NCBI GenBank assembly: GCA_902489075.1
Contig: CABTYO010000012.1
Span: forward strand, 6,963 to 70,962
Direction: 5' to 3'
Length of the DNA stretch: 64,000 nt
Source: an uncultured Faecalicatena sp.
GTDB lineage: Bacteria > Bacillota > Clostridia > Lachnospirales > Lachnospiraceae
Shown: positions 1 to 8,092 of the stretch, in pieces
How the letters are laid out: every line of letters starts with the position of its first letter
How positions within the stretch are numbered: position 1 is the first letter of the stretch
The notes under the pieces: model-generated
What the model saw: the letters and a program-made list of their open reading frames with translations, nothing else
Databases searched by the model: none
What the model was told of the DNA's origin: nothing
Translations under genes and position numbers: made by a program

Positions 1-75
1 AGAACCTGTTGGGCGTGCACCAATTTCATTGCAAAGTACATTCAGGTGCCGTTCAATCCTTTTTCTGATTTCCAT
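1..75 (-). CDS. N-terminal fragment of an M28-like metallopeptidase (runs off the window)
   Basis: Only the first 25 codons are present, starting from an ATG at 73-75 with an AGGAGG ribosome site at 83-88. The peptide ends in LCNEIGARPTGS, which resembles the conserved start of secreted or cytosolic M28 family aminopeptidases (the 'EIGPRPAGS' region). No catalytic residue falls inside the window, so the family assignment is by analogy with this short motif only. The gene is transcribed leftwards, away from the AraC regulator. Confidence 0.5.
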   Translation of the reverse strand, partial: MEIRKRIERHLNVLCNEIGARPTGS

Positions 76-175
76 TGTATTTCCTCCTGTTTTTGTTTGT
101 TTTCTGTGTTACTAATATAAAGATAACAGAAGGAGTACATCTGTACTTGACTTTCCTTGTGATATTACAGAACTC

Positions 176-1075
176 CTACAAAACTTCCTTTACTGGCCGG
201 GCTTCGATATAGCCCCGCCACCCCTGGGGATCTAACTGGAAACGGGGAGCTATTTCATCATCCCACTCATATCCGAACGGTGCCGGGTCATAATTGTCTA
301 TGACCTCAGATAAATTCATGATCACCTCTTCAAAACGCAGATCATCATAGGGTGCCGTCTGGAACATCATCATTTTACATTCGGGCAGGTCCATGAGGTC
401 AACCCCCTCTGGTATCACACCCGAATAATCGTCCGGAACCTCAACGCCTTGTGCATAACGTGAAGTACCCGGCAGACATAACGAATCAGGCAACCATAAG
501 CCAACCGGTTCATACAGCGCCTCCTTGATGCTGCATAGTAATCCCCATACATCACAACCGACCTCCTCGCTGTAAGTAAAATAGTCGTTTCCGGCCACAC
601 CACGTTTTAACAGTAGTTTCCGTTTGGGAAAATTACGCACCTGCACAAAAAAATCCTTTGAGACCGGAGGCATCTCCTCCTGTTCATCTCTAAGCCAATA
701 ATAATATTCCTTTATAGACCACGGGTGGAAAAGGTAAATTGGCGGTGTGTGCTTTTTATACTCATTCGGACTTATTCCGAATTGTCTGCGAAAGGCTCTG
801 GTAAACCCTTCATGGCTGTCAAAGACAAAATCCATCGCTACATCAACAACCTTTAAATCCCTGTCCCGAAGCTCCATAGCTGCTTTTGAAAGCCGGTACA
901 TACGAATATATTCGAAGGGAGCCTTGCCGGTCAGCTCTTTGAAGATCTTTGCGCAATGCCAGGGCGAATAGCCCGCATTTTCTGCGAGGGAGTGTAGCGT
1001 AATTGGTTCCTCTAAATGTGCCTCTATATAGCTTTGCATCCGCTGAACAGCGTTAATTTGTTCCCAGCTCTCCAC
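176..1075 (-). CDS. AraC-family transcriptional regulator with GyrI-like effector domain
   Basis: DNA-binding regulator. The N-terminal third is a double helix-turn-helix of the AraC type (SYIEAHLEEPITLHSLAENAG, then the conserved end FRRQFGISPNEYKK). The C-terminal ~160 residues look like a GyrI-like small-molecule binding domain (RNFPKRKLLLKRG start, long beta/alpha layout, GYIEARP end), the architecture of Rob/SoxS-like multidrug sensors. I start it at a GTG at 1075 because an AGGAGGTG ribosome site sits 5 bases before it; a longer frame to an ATG at 1120 has no ribosome site. It stands alone. Its ligand and targets are unknown. Confidence 0.85.
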   Translation of the reverse strand: MESWEQINAVQRMQSYIEAHLEEPITLHSLAENAGYSPWHCAKIFKELTGKAPFEYIRMYRLSKAAMELRDRDLKVVDVAMDFVFDSHEGFTRAFRRQFGISPNEYKKHTPPIYLFHPWSIKEYYYWLRDEQEEMPPVSKDFFVQVRNFPKRKLLLKRGVAGNDYFTYSEEVGCDVWGLLCSIKEALYEPVGLWLPDSLCLPGTSRYAQGVEVPDDYSGVIPEGVDLMDLPECKMMMFQTAPYDDLRFEEVIMNLSEVIDNYDPAPFGYEWDDEIAPRFQLDPQGWRGYIEARPVKEVL

Positions 1076-1166
1076 CCGGTTCACCTCCTGGGTCTCATTA
1101 CATAAAATGCTTCTCTTCATTTAAGTTTATCATGATAGAGTGAAAATGTCTTGACTTTGTTTCTTT

Positions 1167-1556
1167 TTATCCTGCATCTTCACTCTCATTCCTGTGGCTT
1201 TGGAACTTCCCTGTCAAAGAAGCCTGATCCAGTATCAGGTTTGATGCCTGTTTCAGCACCTCCTTTTTTGTAGATGCAGTTGGTAAATCTATCAGATCAC
1301 GTAATGCATAGATGGTAAAGGTATAATTGTGTGTTGCCTTTAAGGGAGGTTTGGGTCCCCGATAGCAATGCCGTCCATAAGCAATCCCCTGAATTGCCCC
1401 TGATAGTTCTGAAACCACTTCCCCTTTGGGAACCGACTCTGGAATATCACTGCATACTGGAATATTCCAAATAATCCAATGGTTATAATTTGGAAATATT
1501 GGATGAGAAGCATCGTCCAGGGTAATGATAAACGACTTTGTCCGGACTAAAATCAT
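1167..1556 (-). CDS. YbhB/YbcL-like (PEBP / Raf kinase inhibitor-like) protein, N-terminally short
   Basis: 129 residues. The core PEBP block is recognisable: NHWIIWNIP, then GAIQGIAYG..CYRGPKPP and HNYTFTIYALRD. These are the ligand-pocket and CR2 motifs of phosphatidylethanolamine-binding proteins. The usual DPDAP motif is degraded to DDASHP, and the ~45-residue N-terminal part with the SPPLSW motif is missing, because a TGA stop lies in frame upstream. A good promoter directly upstream (1579-1606) suggests the short form is transcribed. It may be a decayed member of the family. Function in bacteria is poorly known. Confidence 0.65.
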   Translation of the reverse strand: MILVRTKSFIITLDDASHPIFPNYNHWIIWNIPVCSDIPESVPKGEVVSELSGAIQGIAYGRHCYRGPKPPLKATHNYTFTIYALRDLIDLPTASTKKEVLKQASNLILDQASLTGKFQSHRNESEDAG

Positions 1557-1578
1557 TCGTTTTGCAACATATGTTTTT

Positions 1579-1606
1579 ATTATACCTCATCAGAATGAAA
1601 AGTCAA
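1579..1606 (-). promoter_or_regulatory. sigma-A type promoter for the PEBP-like gene
   Basis: On the minus strand, TTGACT (1601-1606) and TATAAT (1579-1584) are separated by 16 bases. It lies between the stop of the MATE gene and the start at 1556, so the PEBP-like gene does not depend on read-through. Confidence 0.65.
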
Positions 1607-1618
1607 ACTAAAATGGTC

Positions 1619-2977
1619 TCACTTATTTTCCCTCACATATTTATAATGATCTTTATTCCATTCTATCAGAAATAACACCACACCAAGTGTGAGCAGTTCA
1701 GCAGCCGGCACTGCCAGCCATACACCATTTACCCCTATCACACGCGGCAGTACCATGAGCCCCAGCATGATAAAAGCAAATGTCCTGAGAAATGAGATAA
1801 CAGCCGATACTTTTCCATTGGACAATGCGGTAAAAGCAGCTGAGGAAAAGATATTGATTCCTGAAAATAAGAAGCTGAATGCGAAGATTCGAAATCCCTG
1901 CGTGGTAATCTCATACACATACGTATTGCTTCCCGTAAACAGCAGTACTAATTTTTCATTCCCTGCCATAGAAATCAGGAAAACGAAAATGGAGCTGACC
2001 ACCACAAAGCCTAGTGCGTTTTTAAAGATTCTTTTCAAACGTATGGTGTGATTCGCCCCATAATGAAAACTGATGACAGGCGCGATCCCCATGGAAAAGC
2101 CAATGTACAACGTGGTCAGCAGGAACTGGCTGTAGATGAGAATTGTGATCACCGCCACGCCCTTCTCTCCCATCAATTGCAGCATCGTTCGGTTAAAGAA
2201 AAATGTTGTCACCGCCGTTGAAATCTGGCTTACCATTTCCGATGCGCCATTCCCACAGCTTTTCCTTAGTACAGAAAAATCCAGAACGGGTCTTTTAAAT
2301 GACAATGTACTTTTCCTGCCGGTAAAAAACAATAGACCTGCAGCTGCAGGGATCATATATCCGATGCCTGTTCCCAGTGCAGCTCCCTTAACTCCCAAAC
2401 CAAAAGGAACCATAAAAAGATAATCCAGTAAAATATTGACGATTCCCGCTCCCACAGACAGGACCATACCAAATCCAGGTTTTCCCGCAGTAACGATCAG
2501 GTTCTGAAATAGCACCTGTAACATACTGGCCGGAGTAAAAAGGAAGATGATTAGCAGATAATCTCTGCAATACGAAAATAGTATCTCACTCGCTCCCAGC
2601 CGCCAGATAATTTCATTTAAAAAGCAGACTCCAAGAACAGTAATCAGAAGTCCCAAAACAAAACCAAATAGGACAATCAGGGTAAAATCCTGCTTTGCCC
2701 TTTCTCTCTTTCCCTCTCCCATCTTTTTGGCAACAAGCGCACTCCCTCCTGTTGCCAGCATCGTTCCCAGTCCGACAATAAAATTGATGACCGGACATAC
2801 GATATTCACTGCTGACAATGCGTTCGTATTCACGAACCTGGAAATAAAGATTGTATCGATAATCGTATAACAGCCCATAAAAAGCATCATGGCTATCGTA
2901 GGGAAAGCAAACTTAAGCAGGGAGAAAAGTGTAAAATCCTGATCCAGCGGATTCGCCGTCTTTCCGGTCTTACTCAT
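1619..2977 (-). CDS. MATE family multidrug/cation efflux protein
   Basis: 452-residue integral membrane protein with about 12 hydrophobic segments in two similar halves, the size and pattern of MATE (MatE) transporters of the DinF/NorM superfamily. Typical segments are FPTIAMMLFMGCYTIIDTIF near the start and VIGVNGVWLAVPAAE near the end. MATE pumps export cationic drugs or metabolites in exchange for Na+ or H+. Its start overlaps the stop of the upstream AraC-GNAT gene by 8 bases, so the two are translationally coupled. This suggests the regulator controls the pump. The substrate cannot be read from sequence. Confidence 0.9.
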   Translation of the reverse strand: MSKTGKTANPLDQDFTLFSLLKFAFPTIAMMLFMGCYTIIDTIFISRFVNTNALSAVNIVCPVINFIVGLGTMLATGGSALVAKKMGEGKRERAKQDFTLIVLFGFVLGLLITVLGVCFLNEIIWRLGASEILFSYCRDYLLIIFLFTPASMLQVLFQNLIVTAGKPGFGMVLSVGAGIVNILLDYLFMVPFGLGVKGAALGTGIGYMIPAAAGLLFFTGRKSTLSFKRPVLDFSVLRKSCGNGASEMVSQISTAVTTFFFNRTMLQLMGEKGVAVITILIYSQFLLTTLYIGFSMGIAPVISFHYGANHTIRLKRIFKNALGFVVVSSIFVFLISMAGNEKLVLLFTGSNTYVYEITTQGFRIFAFSFLFSGINIFSSAAFTALSNGKVSAVISFLRTFAFIMLGLMVLPRVIGVNGVWLAVPAAELLTLGVVLFLIEWNKDHYKYVRENK

Positions 2978-3857
2978 CCGTCTGCCCTCCTGTTGGTGCA
3001 GGCACCATCTGCTGATCTGGTGTCAGTACCATCCGCTGGGTCGGATACCCGAATTCAACCAATAACTCCGCTTCTGCAAAGCCAAGTGCCTGATATGCTT
3101 TCCGATAACCTGTATCCGCCTTATCCCCCTCCCGGAAGGTCGTAATGGAAATCTCCGTATCTGGCAGCAGTTCATTCATCACCTTATCCAGAAACAGCTT
3201 TGCAATTCCATTTTTCCTGAAAAGTGGATGAACACCGAAAAAATCGATGCAGCCCGTATCATAATTGAGTATCATGACTGCTGCCGCAAGACCATCCCTC
3301 TTAAGAATCAGAGCCCTTTTCTCTTGGATGCAGTCTTTCAGTACTTTCCTGTATTCCTTCTCATCCAGATGAGGATAACCGTCAACAATCAGACAGACCA
3401 GGTCCATCCAAAGTGGAATATCCTCCTCTTTTGCAAAACAGATCTTTTCCTTCATATCATCACGGTCATCCCATGAAAACGCTTGTTCCATATATTTTTC
3501 CAATTCAAATCTAAGCTGCAGAGGGTAAAATTCTTCTTCCATCCGATACTCATTCGGTGACTTTTTGTACATCTGTCGGAAAATGTTTGTAAACGCCTGC
3601 TGACTCTCATATCCTGCCAGCAGAGAAATTTCCAAAATCGGCTTATCCGAAAACACAAGCAGTTTCGCGGCCTCTGTCAACTGCCTCCGCTTTACATAAT
3701 CATGGATGGATAATCCTACTGTACTTAAAAACATCCGGTGCAGATGATATTTGGAATAGCCAACTGCACCGGCGATCAAGTCCAGGTTCATCTTCTCGGT
3801 CAGATGCTCTTCAATATAATGAATCACACTTACAATATTTTCTAAATTGCCATTCAA
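2970..3857 (-). CDS. AraC-type regulator fused to a GNAT acetyltransferase domain
   Basis: 295 residues. Residues ~8-105 form an AraC double helix-turn-helix (IEEHLTEKMNLDLIAGAVGY, ending FRQMYKKSPNEYR). Residues ~140-285 look like a GNAT N-acetyltransferase fold, with the acetyl-CoA loop region GVHPLFRKNGIAKLFLDKV. The fusion could be a sensor-regulator or a drug-modifying enzyme tied to its own regulator. It starts at a TTG with a GGAGGAGG ribosome site and overlaps the MATE gene downstream. The linked pump suggests a resistance cassette; that is inference. Confidence 0.85.
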   Translation of the reverse strand: MNGNLENIVSVIHYIEEHLTEKMNLDLIAGAVGYSKYHLHRMFLSTVGLSIHDYVKRRQLTEAAKLLVFSDKPILEISLLAGYESQQAFTNIFRQMYKKSPNEYRMEEEFYPLQLRFELEKYMEQAFSWDDRDDMKEKICFAKEEDIPLWMDLVCLIVDGYPHLDEKEYRKVLKDCIQEKRALILKRDGLAAAVMILNYDTGCIDFFGVHPLFRKNGIAKLFLDKVMNELLPDTEISITTFREGDKADTGYRKAYQALGFAEAELLVEFGYPTQRMVLTPDQQMVPAPTGGQTDE

Positions 3858-3974
3858 TGCAGCCTCCTCCTTTCCGCTTAGATTATAATAGAAAAGGTTG
3901 CAGACGTTTTCATAAATATTGCGGTTTTTATAAATACTACGATTTTATTGAGTTTCTAATTAAGGTGGATATTC

Positions 3975-4003
3975 TTGCAGAATCTGCCGGGTTTTGTTAG
4001 AAT
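3975..4003 (+). promoter_or_regulatory. promoter of the holin-like toxin mRNA
   Basis: TTGCAG (3975-3980), a 17-base spacer, and TAGAAT (3998-4003). The predicted transcript begins near 4010, exactly where the left copy of the inverted repeat starts (GGCACTGCTG, 4010-4019), giving a leader of about 105 bases before the toxin ATG. Confidence 0.6.
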
Positions 4004-4116
4004 GAAACTGGCACTGCTGAAATACGGCAGGCGGTTAGTCCTTCAACAGAGGGACTGGACCCTCTGATTACATAGAAATCTCCAAAAGAGAAATCTGGGA
4101 AAGGAGGGCTGCTTTT

Positions 4117-4209
4117 ATGAGTGATTTTGAAATGCTCTCCATTGTATTGATGATTCTTGGAATCATCGTTACGATTCTGATAGCGTACATAGATCATACA
4201 AAAAAGTAA
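4117..4209 (+). CDS. small holin-like membrane toxin (type I toxin-antitoxin)
   Basis: 30-residue peptide beginning MSDFEMLSIVLMIL and ending in the charged tail DHTKK. It is one transmembrane helix with a short acidic N-terminus and a basic C-terminus, the pattern of the 'putative holin-like toxin' family found in Firmicutes type I systems (TxpA/Fst-like). An AGGAGGG site lies 10 bases before the ATG. It is flanked by a convergent antisense promoter and by inverted repeats shared by both transcripts. It is expected to insert in the membrane when the antisense RNA is lost. Confidence 0.75.
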   Translation: MSDFEMLSIVLMILGIIVTILIAYIDHTKK

Positions 4210-4289
4210 CCGCCCCCGCCAAGGAATACGGTTACTTAACAAAAGTAATTTAACTTTGGACTAACCGCCTTCCAGCAGTGCCTTTATTC
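4199..4289 (-). ncRNA. candidate antisense antitoxin RNA
   Basis: A predicted minus-strand transcript from the strong promoter at 4296-4324 to the hairpin at 4206-4235. It would be about 90 bases, would begin with nearly the same 5' sequence as the toxin mRNA (GGCACTGCTGG...GGCGGTTAGTCC), and would overlap the end of the toxin coding region, so it is complementary to the toxin mRNA 3' part. It is inferred only from promoter, terminator and layout. Confidence 0.5.
4206..4235 (-). terminator. intrinsic terminator shared by toxin and antisense RNAs
   Basis: GTAACCG (4206-4212) pairs with CGGTTAC (4229-4235). On the minus strand the stem is followed by a run of T (4199-4205), so it best terminates the antisense RNA. 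On the plus strand it lies directly after the toxin stop. Confidence 0.6.
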
Positions 4290-4295
4290 ATTCCT

Positions 4296-4324
4296 ATCTT
4301 AACAGATACAGTAAATGTTGTCAA
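4296..4324 (-). promoter_or_regulatory. strong sigma-A promoter for the antisense RNA
   Basis: Minus strand TTGACA (4319-4324), a 17-base spacer, TAAGAT (4296-4301). It is closer to consensus than the toxin promoter facing it, as expected when the antitoxin must be in excess. No coding gene starts downstream of it on this strand before the AraC-GNAT gene at 3857. Confidence 0.65.
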
Positions 4325-4334
4325 ATACCTGACG

Positions 4335-5636
4335 CTATTTAACCTGCGCTCTTCGATATACCCAATATATCACCGGGAACAGTATCGCAAACAATATCAC
4401 ATACATCGGTATCATGACAGACACCGCTCCGAATATTTTCCCACCAATCGAATACAGCGCGAAATCTTCCAGATTTTTATTAATAGTAAGCATCTGGTCC
4501 GGAAACAGCGTCATGATTCTGGTGAGCATTTCAATTCGTCCTAAAAAGGGAGGCAGGCAGGTCAGAATAAAGGGAACTGTGATTGCAAATATCGTGGAAT
4601 GCGTCTTTGCCGATACCAGCATGGAGATCGTCATAATAAACAGACATCCCACATAGCCGCCCAGTACTGTCAGCAGGAAATCCTGGAAATAACTGATGTT
4701 ATAAATGCTGTTCCAGTTGCTTAACCCTGTCTGTACCGCACATTCTCCGCCGCCGAATCCCAGTGCTCCCAGCACAATCAGGGAATAGAGCAGCACGACG
4801 CCCCAGTAAAGAATCGTAATCAGCACAAAGCCTGCCCCCATTTTAGAAACTACCGCTCTATCCCTGCCATGTCTGGCAGAAAAGAAAATGGAATCTGCCT
4901 TTAATGAAAACTCATCCGAAAAGATACCGGATACAAGAAATCCGATAATCAGTACCACGATCATCATGAGTGTCGGAAGATACTGCGAATCCAGAAGTGC
5001 TTTCCATCCATCTGCATATTCATAATAAAGCGGGGTTTTCATTTCCTCGTATTTGCCAATCAGATACTGCTTTTCCTGTTCGGAGAAAGACCCCTTAACT
5101 TCCTCGCTTTCAAACCAGTCCTTAAGACCGGAAATTCTTCGCTCATAAAAGGATGCTGCATCCTCCTGTGACAGGCTGTCCGCCCTGTAATAGTCGTAAT
5201 TGTACATTTCACAAAACGCCAGATTCAACAACTGCCTGATATCTGAAAATCCCTGTGTTCTGGCATCGATCCGGTTGCTTTCCTGTATCCTGTCTGAGTC
5301 ATTCTTTTCTGAGCCACTCTTCTCTGAGCCACCTTTCTCTGAGTCACTTTTCTCTGAATCCAAAGTACGATCATCCTGCCCTATGGCATTGATACCTGCA
5401 TTTTCCCGGATTACCTCTTTGAATACCTCTTCTGTAAGTTCCCCTTTCCATTTATTCTTGTCCTCTTTCAAATGGCGGGCGGCGGCCGGACCGGATATGT
5501 GGTTTCCATTTTCCTCTACATAAGTCACATCCCGGATGGTCAGAATACTGCCAATGATAAGCACCGCCGCAAGAAGGAGCAGGGCCGCCCTGTTCATCGG
5601 CTTAGAGAGTACCTTTTTCAGTTCAAATCGCAACAT
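4335..5636 (-). CDS. ABC-2 type transporter permease
   Basis: 433-residue membrane protein. After a short cytoplasmic start (MLRFELKKVLSKPMNRAALL) comes one transmembrane segment, a ~200-residue extracytoplasmic region, then about five transmembrane segments. This is the shape of ABC-2 permeases used for peptide or antibiotic export and immunity. The external part has an SEK-rich run (repeats such as SEKSDSEKGGSEKSGSEKND). I start at the ATG at 5636, which overlaps the ATPase stop by 14 bases; the frame stays open further upstream but there it lies inside the ATPase gene. It is the last gene of the sigma factor/ABC operon. Confidence 0.8.
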   Translation of the reverse strand: MLRFELKKVLSKPMNRAALLLLAAVLIIGSILTIRDVTYVEENGNHISGPAAARHLKEDKNKWKGELTEEVFKEVIRENAGINAIGQDDRTLDSEKSDSEKGGSEKSGSEKNDSDRIQESNRIDARTQGFSDIRQLLNLAFCEMYNYDYYRADSLSQEDAASFYERRISGLKDWFESEEVKGSFSEQEKQYLIGKYEEMKTPLYYEYADGWKALLDSQYLPTLMMIVVLIIGFLVSGIFSDEFSLKADSIFFSARHGRDRAVVSKMGAGFVLITILYWGVVLLYSLIVLGALGFGGGECAVQTGLSNWNSIYNISYFQDFLLTVLGGYVGCLFIMTISMLVSAKTHSTIFAITVPFILTCLPPFLGRIEMLTRIMTLFPDQMLTINKNLEDFALYSIGGKIFGAVSVMIPMYVILFAILFPVIYWVYRRAQVK

Positions 5637-6510
5637 GGTCTTCACCTGCCTTTTCTCCAAAATAATACAGGAATAAATCTTCCAGTGTCGCTTCTTCACG
5701 CACAGCATCAGGCAACGGTCTTTCTCTTGAAATCATCCGCAGTTCTATGCCGTGGGCACTTGTTTTCATGTTGGAAACTTTGTATTTTTTCATCAGAAAT
5801 GCCGCCTGCTCCTTTGAGGCAGTACATTTCCAGACGCCATCCGTCATCGATGCGATCAGCTGGTCTGAGGTTCCCTGATGCACGAACCTTCCGTCCTTCA
5901 TCAGGCATATTTCATTCGCAATATATTCTACATCGGATACAATATGCGTGGAAAGCAGCACAAGACGGTCCTCTGAGAGCTCGCTGATCAGGTTGCGGAA
6001 ACGGATTCTCTCATTGGGGTCAAGCCCGGCTGTCGGTTCGTCCAGAATCAGGATCTTCGGATTATTTAGCATCGCCTGTGCGATTCCCGCCCTTCTTTTC
6101 ATTCCTCCTGACAGCTTCTTCATCTTTTTCTTCGCCGCGTTTGCAAGCCCTACCTTTGAGATCAGTTCTTTCACTCTTCTTCTCGCAACTGCCGGACGGA
6201 TTCCCTTTAATGCCGCAATATAAAGTAGATAATCCTGCACCGTGAATTCCGGGTAGAATCCAAAATCCTGGGGCAGATATCCCAGCAGTTTCCTGTAGTC
6301 GCCGCCCATTTTTAAAATGTCCTTACCGTTGCAGGTGATCGTTCCTTCTGTGGGTTCAAGCAGCGTACAGAGCATACGCATCAGAGTCGTTTTCCCGGCT
6401 CCATTCACCCCCAGTAATCCATAGACCCCCTGGGTCATGGTAAGGTCCAGATGATCAACGGCTGTAAAATCACCGAATTTTTTCGTAAGATGATTCATGT
6501 TCAATTCCAT
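5623..6510 (-). CDS. ABC transporter ATP-binding protein
   Basis: About 295 residues. Walker A is GVNGAGKTT, the ABC signature is LSGGMKRR, Walker B is ILILDEPTAGLD, and the switch is STH, all in the expected order. The C-terminal ~80 residues are the regulatory extension common in drug and bacitracin-type ATPases. It works with the permease at 4335-5636 and probably with the membrane protein at 6470-7255, whose end overlaps its start by about 40 bases. A GGGAGG site precedes the start; TTG at 6513 or ATG at 6510 are both possible. Confidence 0.9.
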   Translation of the reverse strand: MELNMNHLTKKFGDFTAVDHLDLTMTQGVYGLLGVNGAGKTTLMRMLCTLLEPTEGTITCNGKDILKMGGDYRKLLGYLPQDFGFYPEFTVQDYLLYIAALKGIRPAVARRRVKELISKVGLANAAKKKMKKLSGGMKRRAGIAQAMLNNPKILILDEPTAGLDPNERIRFRNLISELSEDRLVLLSTHIVSDVEYIANEICLMKDGRFVHQGTSDQLIASMTDGVWKCTASKEQAAFLMKKYKVSNMKTSAHGIELRMISRERPLPDAVREEATLEDLFLYYFGEKAGEDHVAI

Positions 6511-7255
6511 CAAAATTTACCTCCCATATCTGATTACACCGCCGTACTGACTGATAAATAAGAACTCCCAGACACAGGACCGCCATTCCGGACAGCACGC
6601 CCCAGACCGGAATTAACGCGGCTGTGTATAACTGCTCATCCAGTAAAATAAACCACCACAAGGCACTCCAGATGATACACATCCCAATCGCAGCCGCTTC
6701 GTTGAAGAGATGTCTGCCGCATAAAATCCCGAAACAGATGCAGGCCGTCACAACCATTGGAAAAAGGAACTGCACCAGTAATTCTAATAAGGACATGCGC
6801 AAAGAGACAGAGGCTGCACCGCAGAATATGGTAATCATCAGGATGTCTGCCAGCCCAAATAAGAGCATTCTGGACGCATAGACCTGCCGCAGTGAATAAT
6901 ATGCTGCTGCTTCGATCTCCATACACTGATTGGTCCGGTTCTTCCACAATTCAGGTACGATCAGGATGATAAACAAGACCGCCGCAACTGACATGCTCCG
7001 GGAAGCATACAGGGAATCGTCCGTAAGCGGCAGGACCGCCCACAGGGCAGCCAGGATCAGCGCCTGGAAGACCCACCACCTTTTCTGGATCAGTCTCAGC
7101 TGGATATACAAAAAAGAATGGTATGGCAGCATCTTTTCTGCCTCGGACCGAAAGAAGCACTCCCTGGACGCCTCGATTGTTCTTTGGATGCATTCCTCCC
7201 TGGGTTCTATTCTTCTCTCCTTTTGATAGAGCTTTAGCTGTTCGTCAAGATTCAT
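6470..7255 (-). CDS. six-helix membrane protein of the sigma/ABC operon
   Basis: 261 residues: a charged, soluble ~55-residue N-terminus (MNLDEQLKLYQKERRI), then about six transmembrane segments from residue ~60 to 240. No enzymatic motif was seen. It lies between a sigma factor and an ABC ATPase with overlaps on both sides (11 bases with the sigma gene, ~40 with the ATPase). The soluble start plus membrane body directly after an ECF sigma gene would fit an anti-sigma factor, or a second permease subunit. Neither role can be decided from sequence. Confidence 0.7.
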   Translation of the reverse strand: MNLDEQLKLYQKERRIEPREECIQRTIEASRECFFRSEAEKMLPYHSFLYIQLRLIQKRWWVFQALILAALWAVLPLTDDSLYASRSMSVAAVLFIILIVPELWKNRTNQCMEIEAAAYYSLRQVYASRMLLFGLADILMITIFCGAASVSLRMSLLELLVQFLFPMVVTACICFGILCGRHLFNEAAAIGMCIIWSALWWFILLDEQLYTAALIPVWGVLSGMAVLCLGVLIYQSVRRCNQIWEVNFDGIEHESSYEKIR

Positions 7256-7787
7256 ATCCTGTCTCCTCCTTCCCGATTAATTCCTGTAATTGAAGTTTCG
7301 CCATCCGCAGCCGGTATTTGACCAGCGGCAGCCCGATCTGTAACGTATCTGCGATCTCTTTTAATTTCATCTCCTGGAAATAGAAAAGTGTGATCACATC
7401 ATAAAATTCGCTGGGAAGCTGATTCAAGGCCCATTCCAGCATCACCTTATCTGTAACCTCCCCTTCCACGCCCTGCGCGGTCAGCTCTTCCACCCCGGAC
7501 AGTTCCTCCTCCGCCGGAATCTCTTTTGCCTTTTTATAATAATTCCGGCAGAGATTCCCTGCGATGGTATATAGATAATTTTTCGTTTTCCCTGTATAAC
7601 GGTAGTCAGACAGTTTTGCAAAAAAGTGAAGGAAAGTCTCTTGTGCCAGATCTTCCGCATACTTCTTGTCAGAACAGTGATACGCGCAGTATTTCAACAT
7701 ATCTCCATAGTATTTACGGACAAATAGATCGAAAGCGTTCTCATCGCCCTGTTTCATTTTCCTGATTAAAAGAAAATCATTCTCCAC
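7245..7787 (-). CDS. ECF-type RNA polymerase sigma factor
   Basis: 180 residues with sigma-70 region 2 (ENAFDLFVRKYYGDMLKYC, then DLAQETFLHFF) and region 4 (LNQLPSEFYDVITLFYFQEMKLKEIADTLQI), separated by a short linker and without regions 1 and 3, as in extracytoplasmic-function sigma factors. The start is a GTG at 7785-7787 behind a GGAGG site. It is the first gene of a four-gene overlapping operon with a membrane protein, an ABC ATPase and a permease, so it probably responds to an envelope signal and turns on its own operon. Confidence 0.88.
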   Translation of the reverse strand: MENDFLLIRKMKQGDENAFDLFVRKYYGDMLKYCAYHCSDKKYAEDLAQETFLHFFAKLSDYRYTGKTKNYLYTIAGNLCRNYYKKAKEIPAEEELSGVEELTAQGVEGEVTDKVMLEWALNQLPSEFYDVITLFYFQEMKLKEIADTLQIGLPLVKYRLRMAKLQLQELIGKEETGYES

Positions 7788-8092
7788 AAGATCCTCCTTT
7801 CCAGCCTGAGCATATTTGAAAGTTCATTCCTGCAGTCCAGCAGGTATTTGTACAGTGTAAAAGTTCTAAACGTTTATCCCTTCTGCTATGTATAACAATT
7901 GAACCGTACAAAAAGATAGTCTCACCTGTACATTTTTTATATTTTATCATCTTTTCTGCCCTGGCGTTTTCTATATCTGTAAGCCATCTTACATCTATAA
8001 ACCAAAAAGCTCCCAGAGGATTGACTCCCCCGGGAGTGTATTCTGCTTCTTACTGACAGCACACAGTTTAGGCACTATTTTCCTAAACAATC
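7788..8092. other. intergenic region upstream of the sigma factor
   Basis: 305 bases without a coding gene. The right part holds the terminator of the LytTR operon (8005-8038). The left part is the upstream region of the sigma factor gene and contains AT-rich stretches and the repeated word TGTAC (twice on the minus strand, about 20 bases apart). No clear consensus promoter was found, which would fit control by an alternative sigma factor. Confidence 0.5.
8005..8038 (-). terminator. terminator after the LytTR regulator
   Basis: On the minus strand ACTCCCGG...CTGGGAG is followed by CTTTTT. It lies 55 bases beyond the stop of the LytTR gene. Confidence 0.6.
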
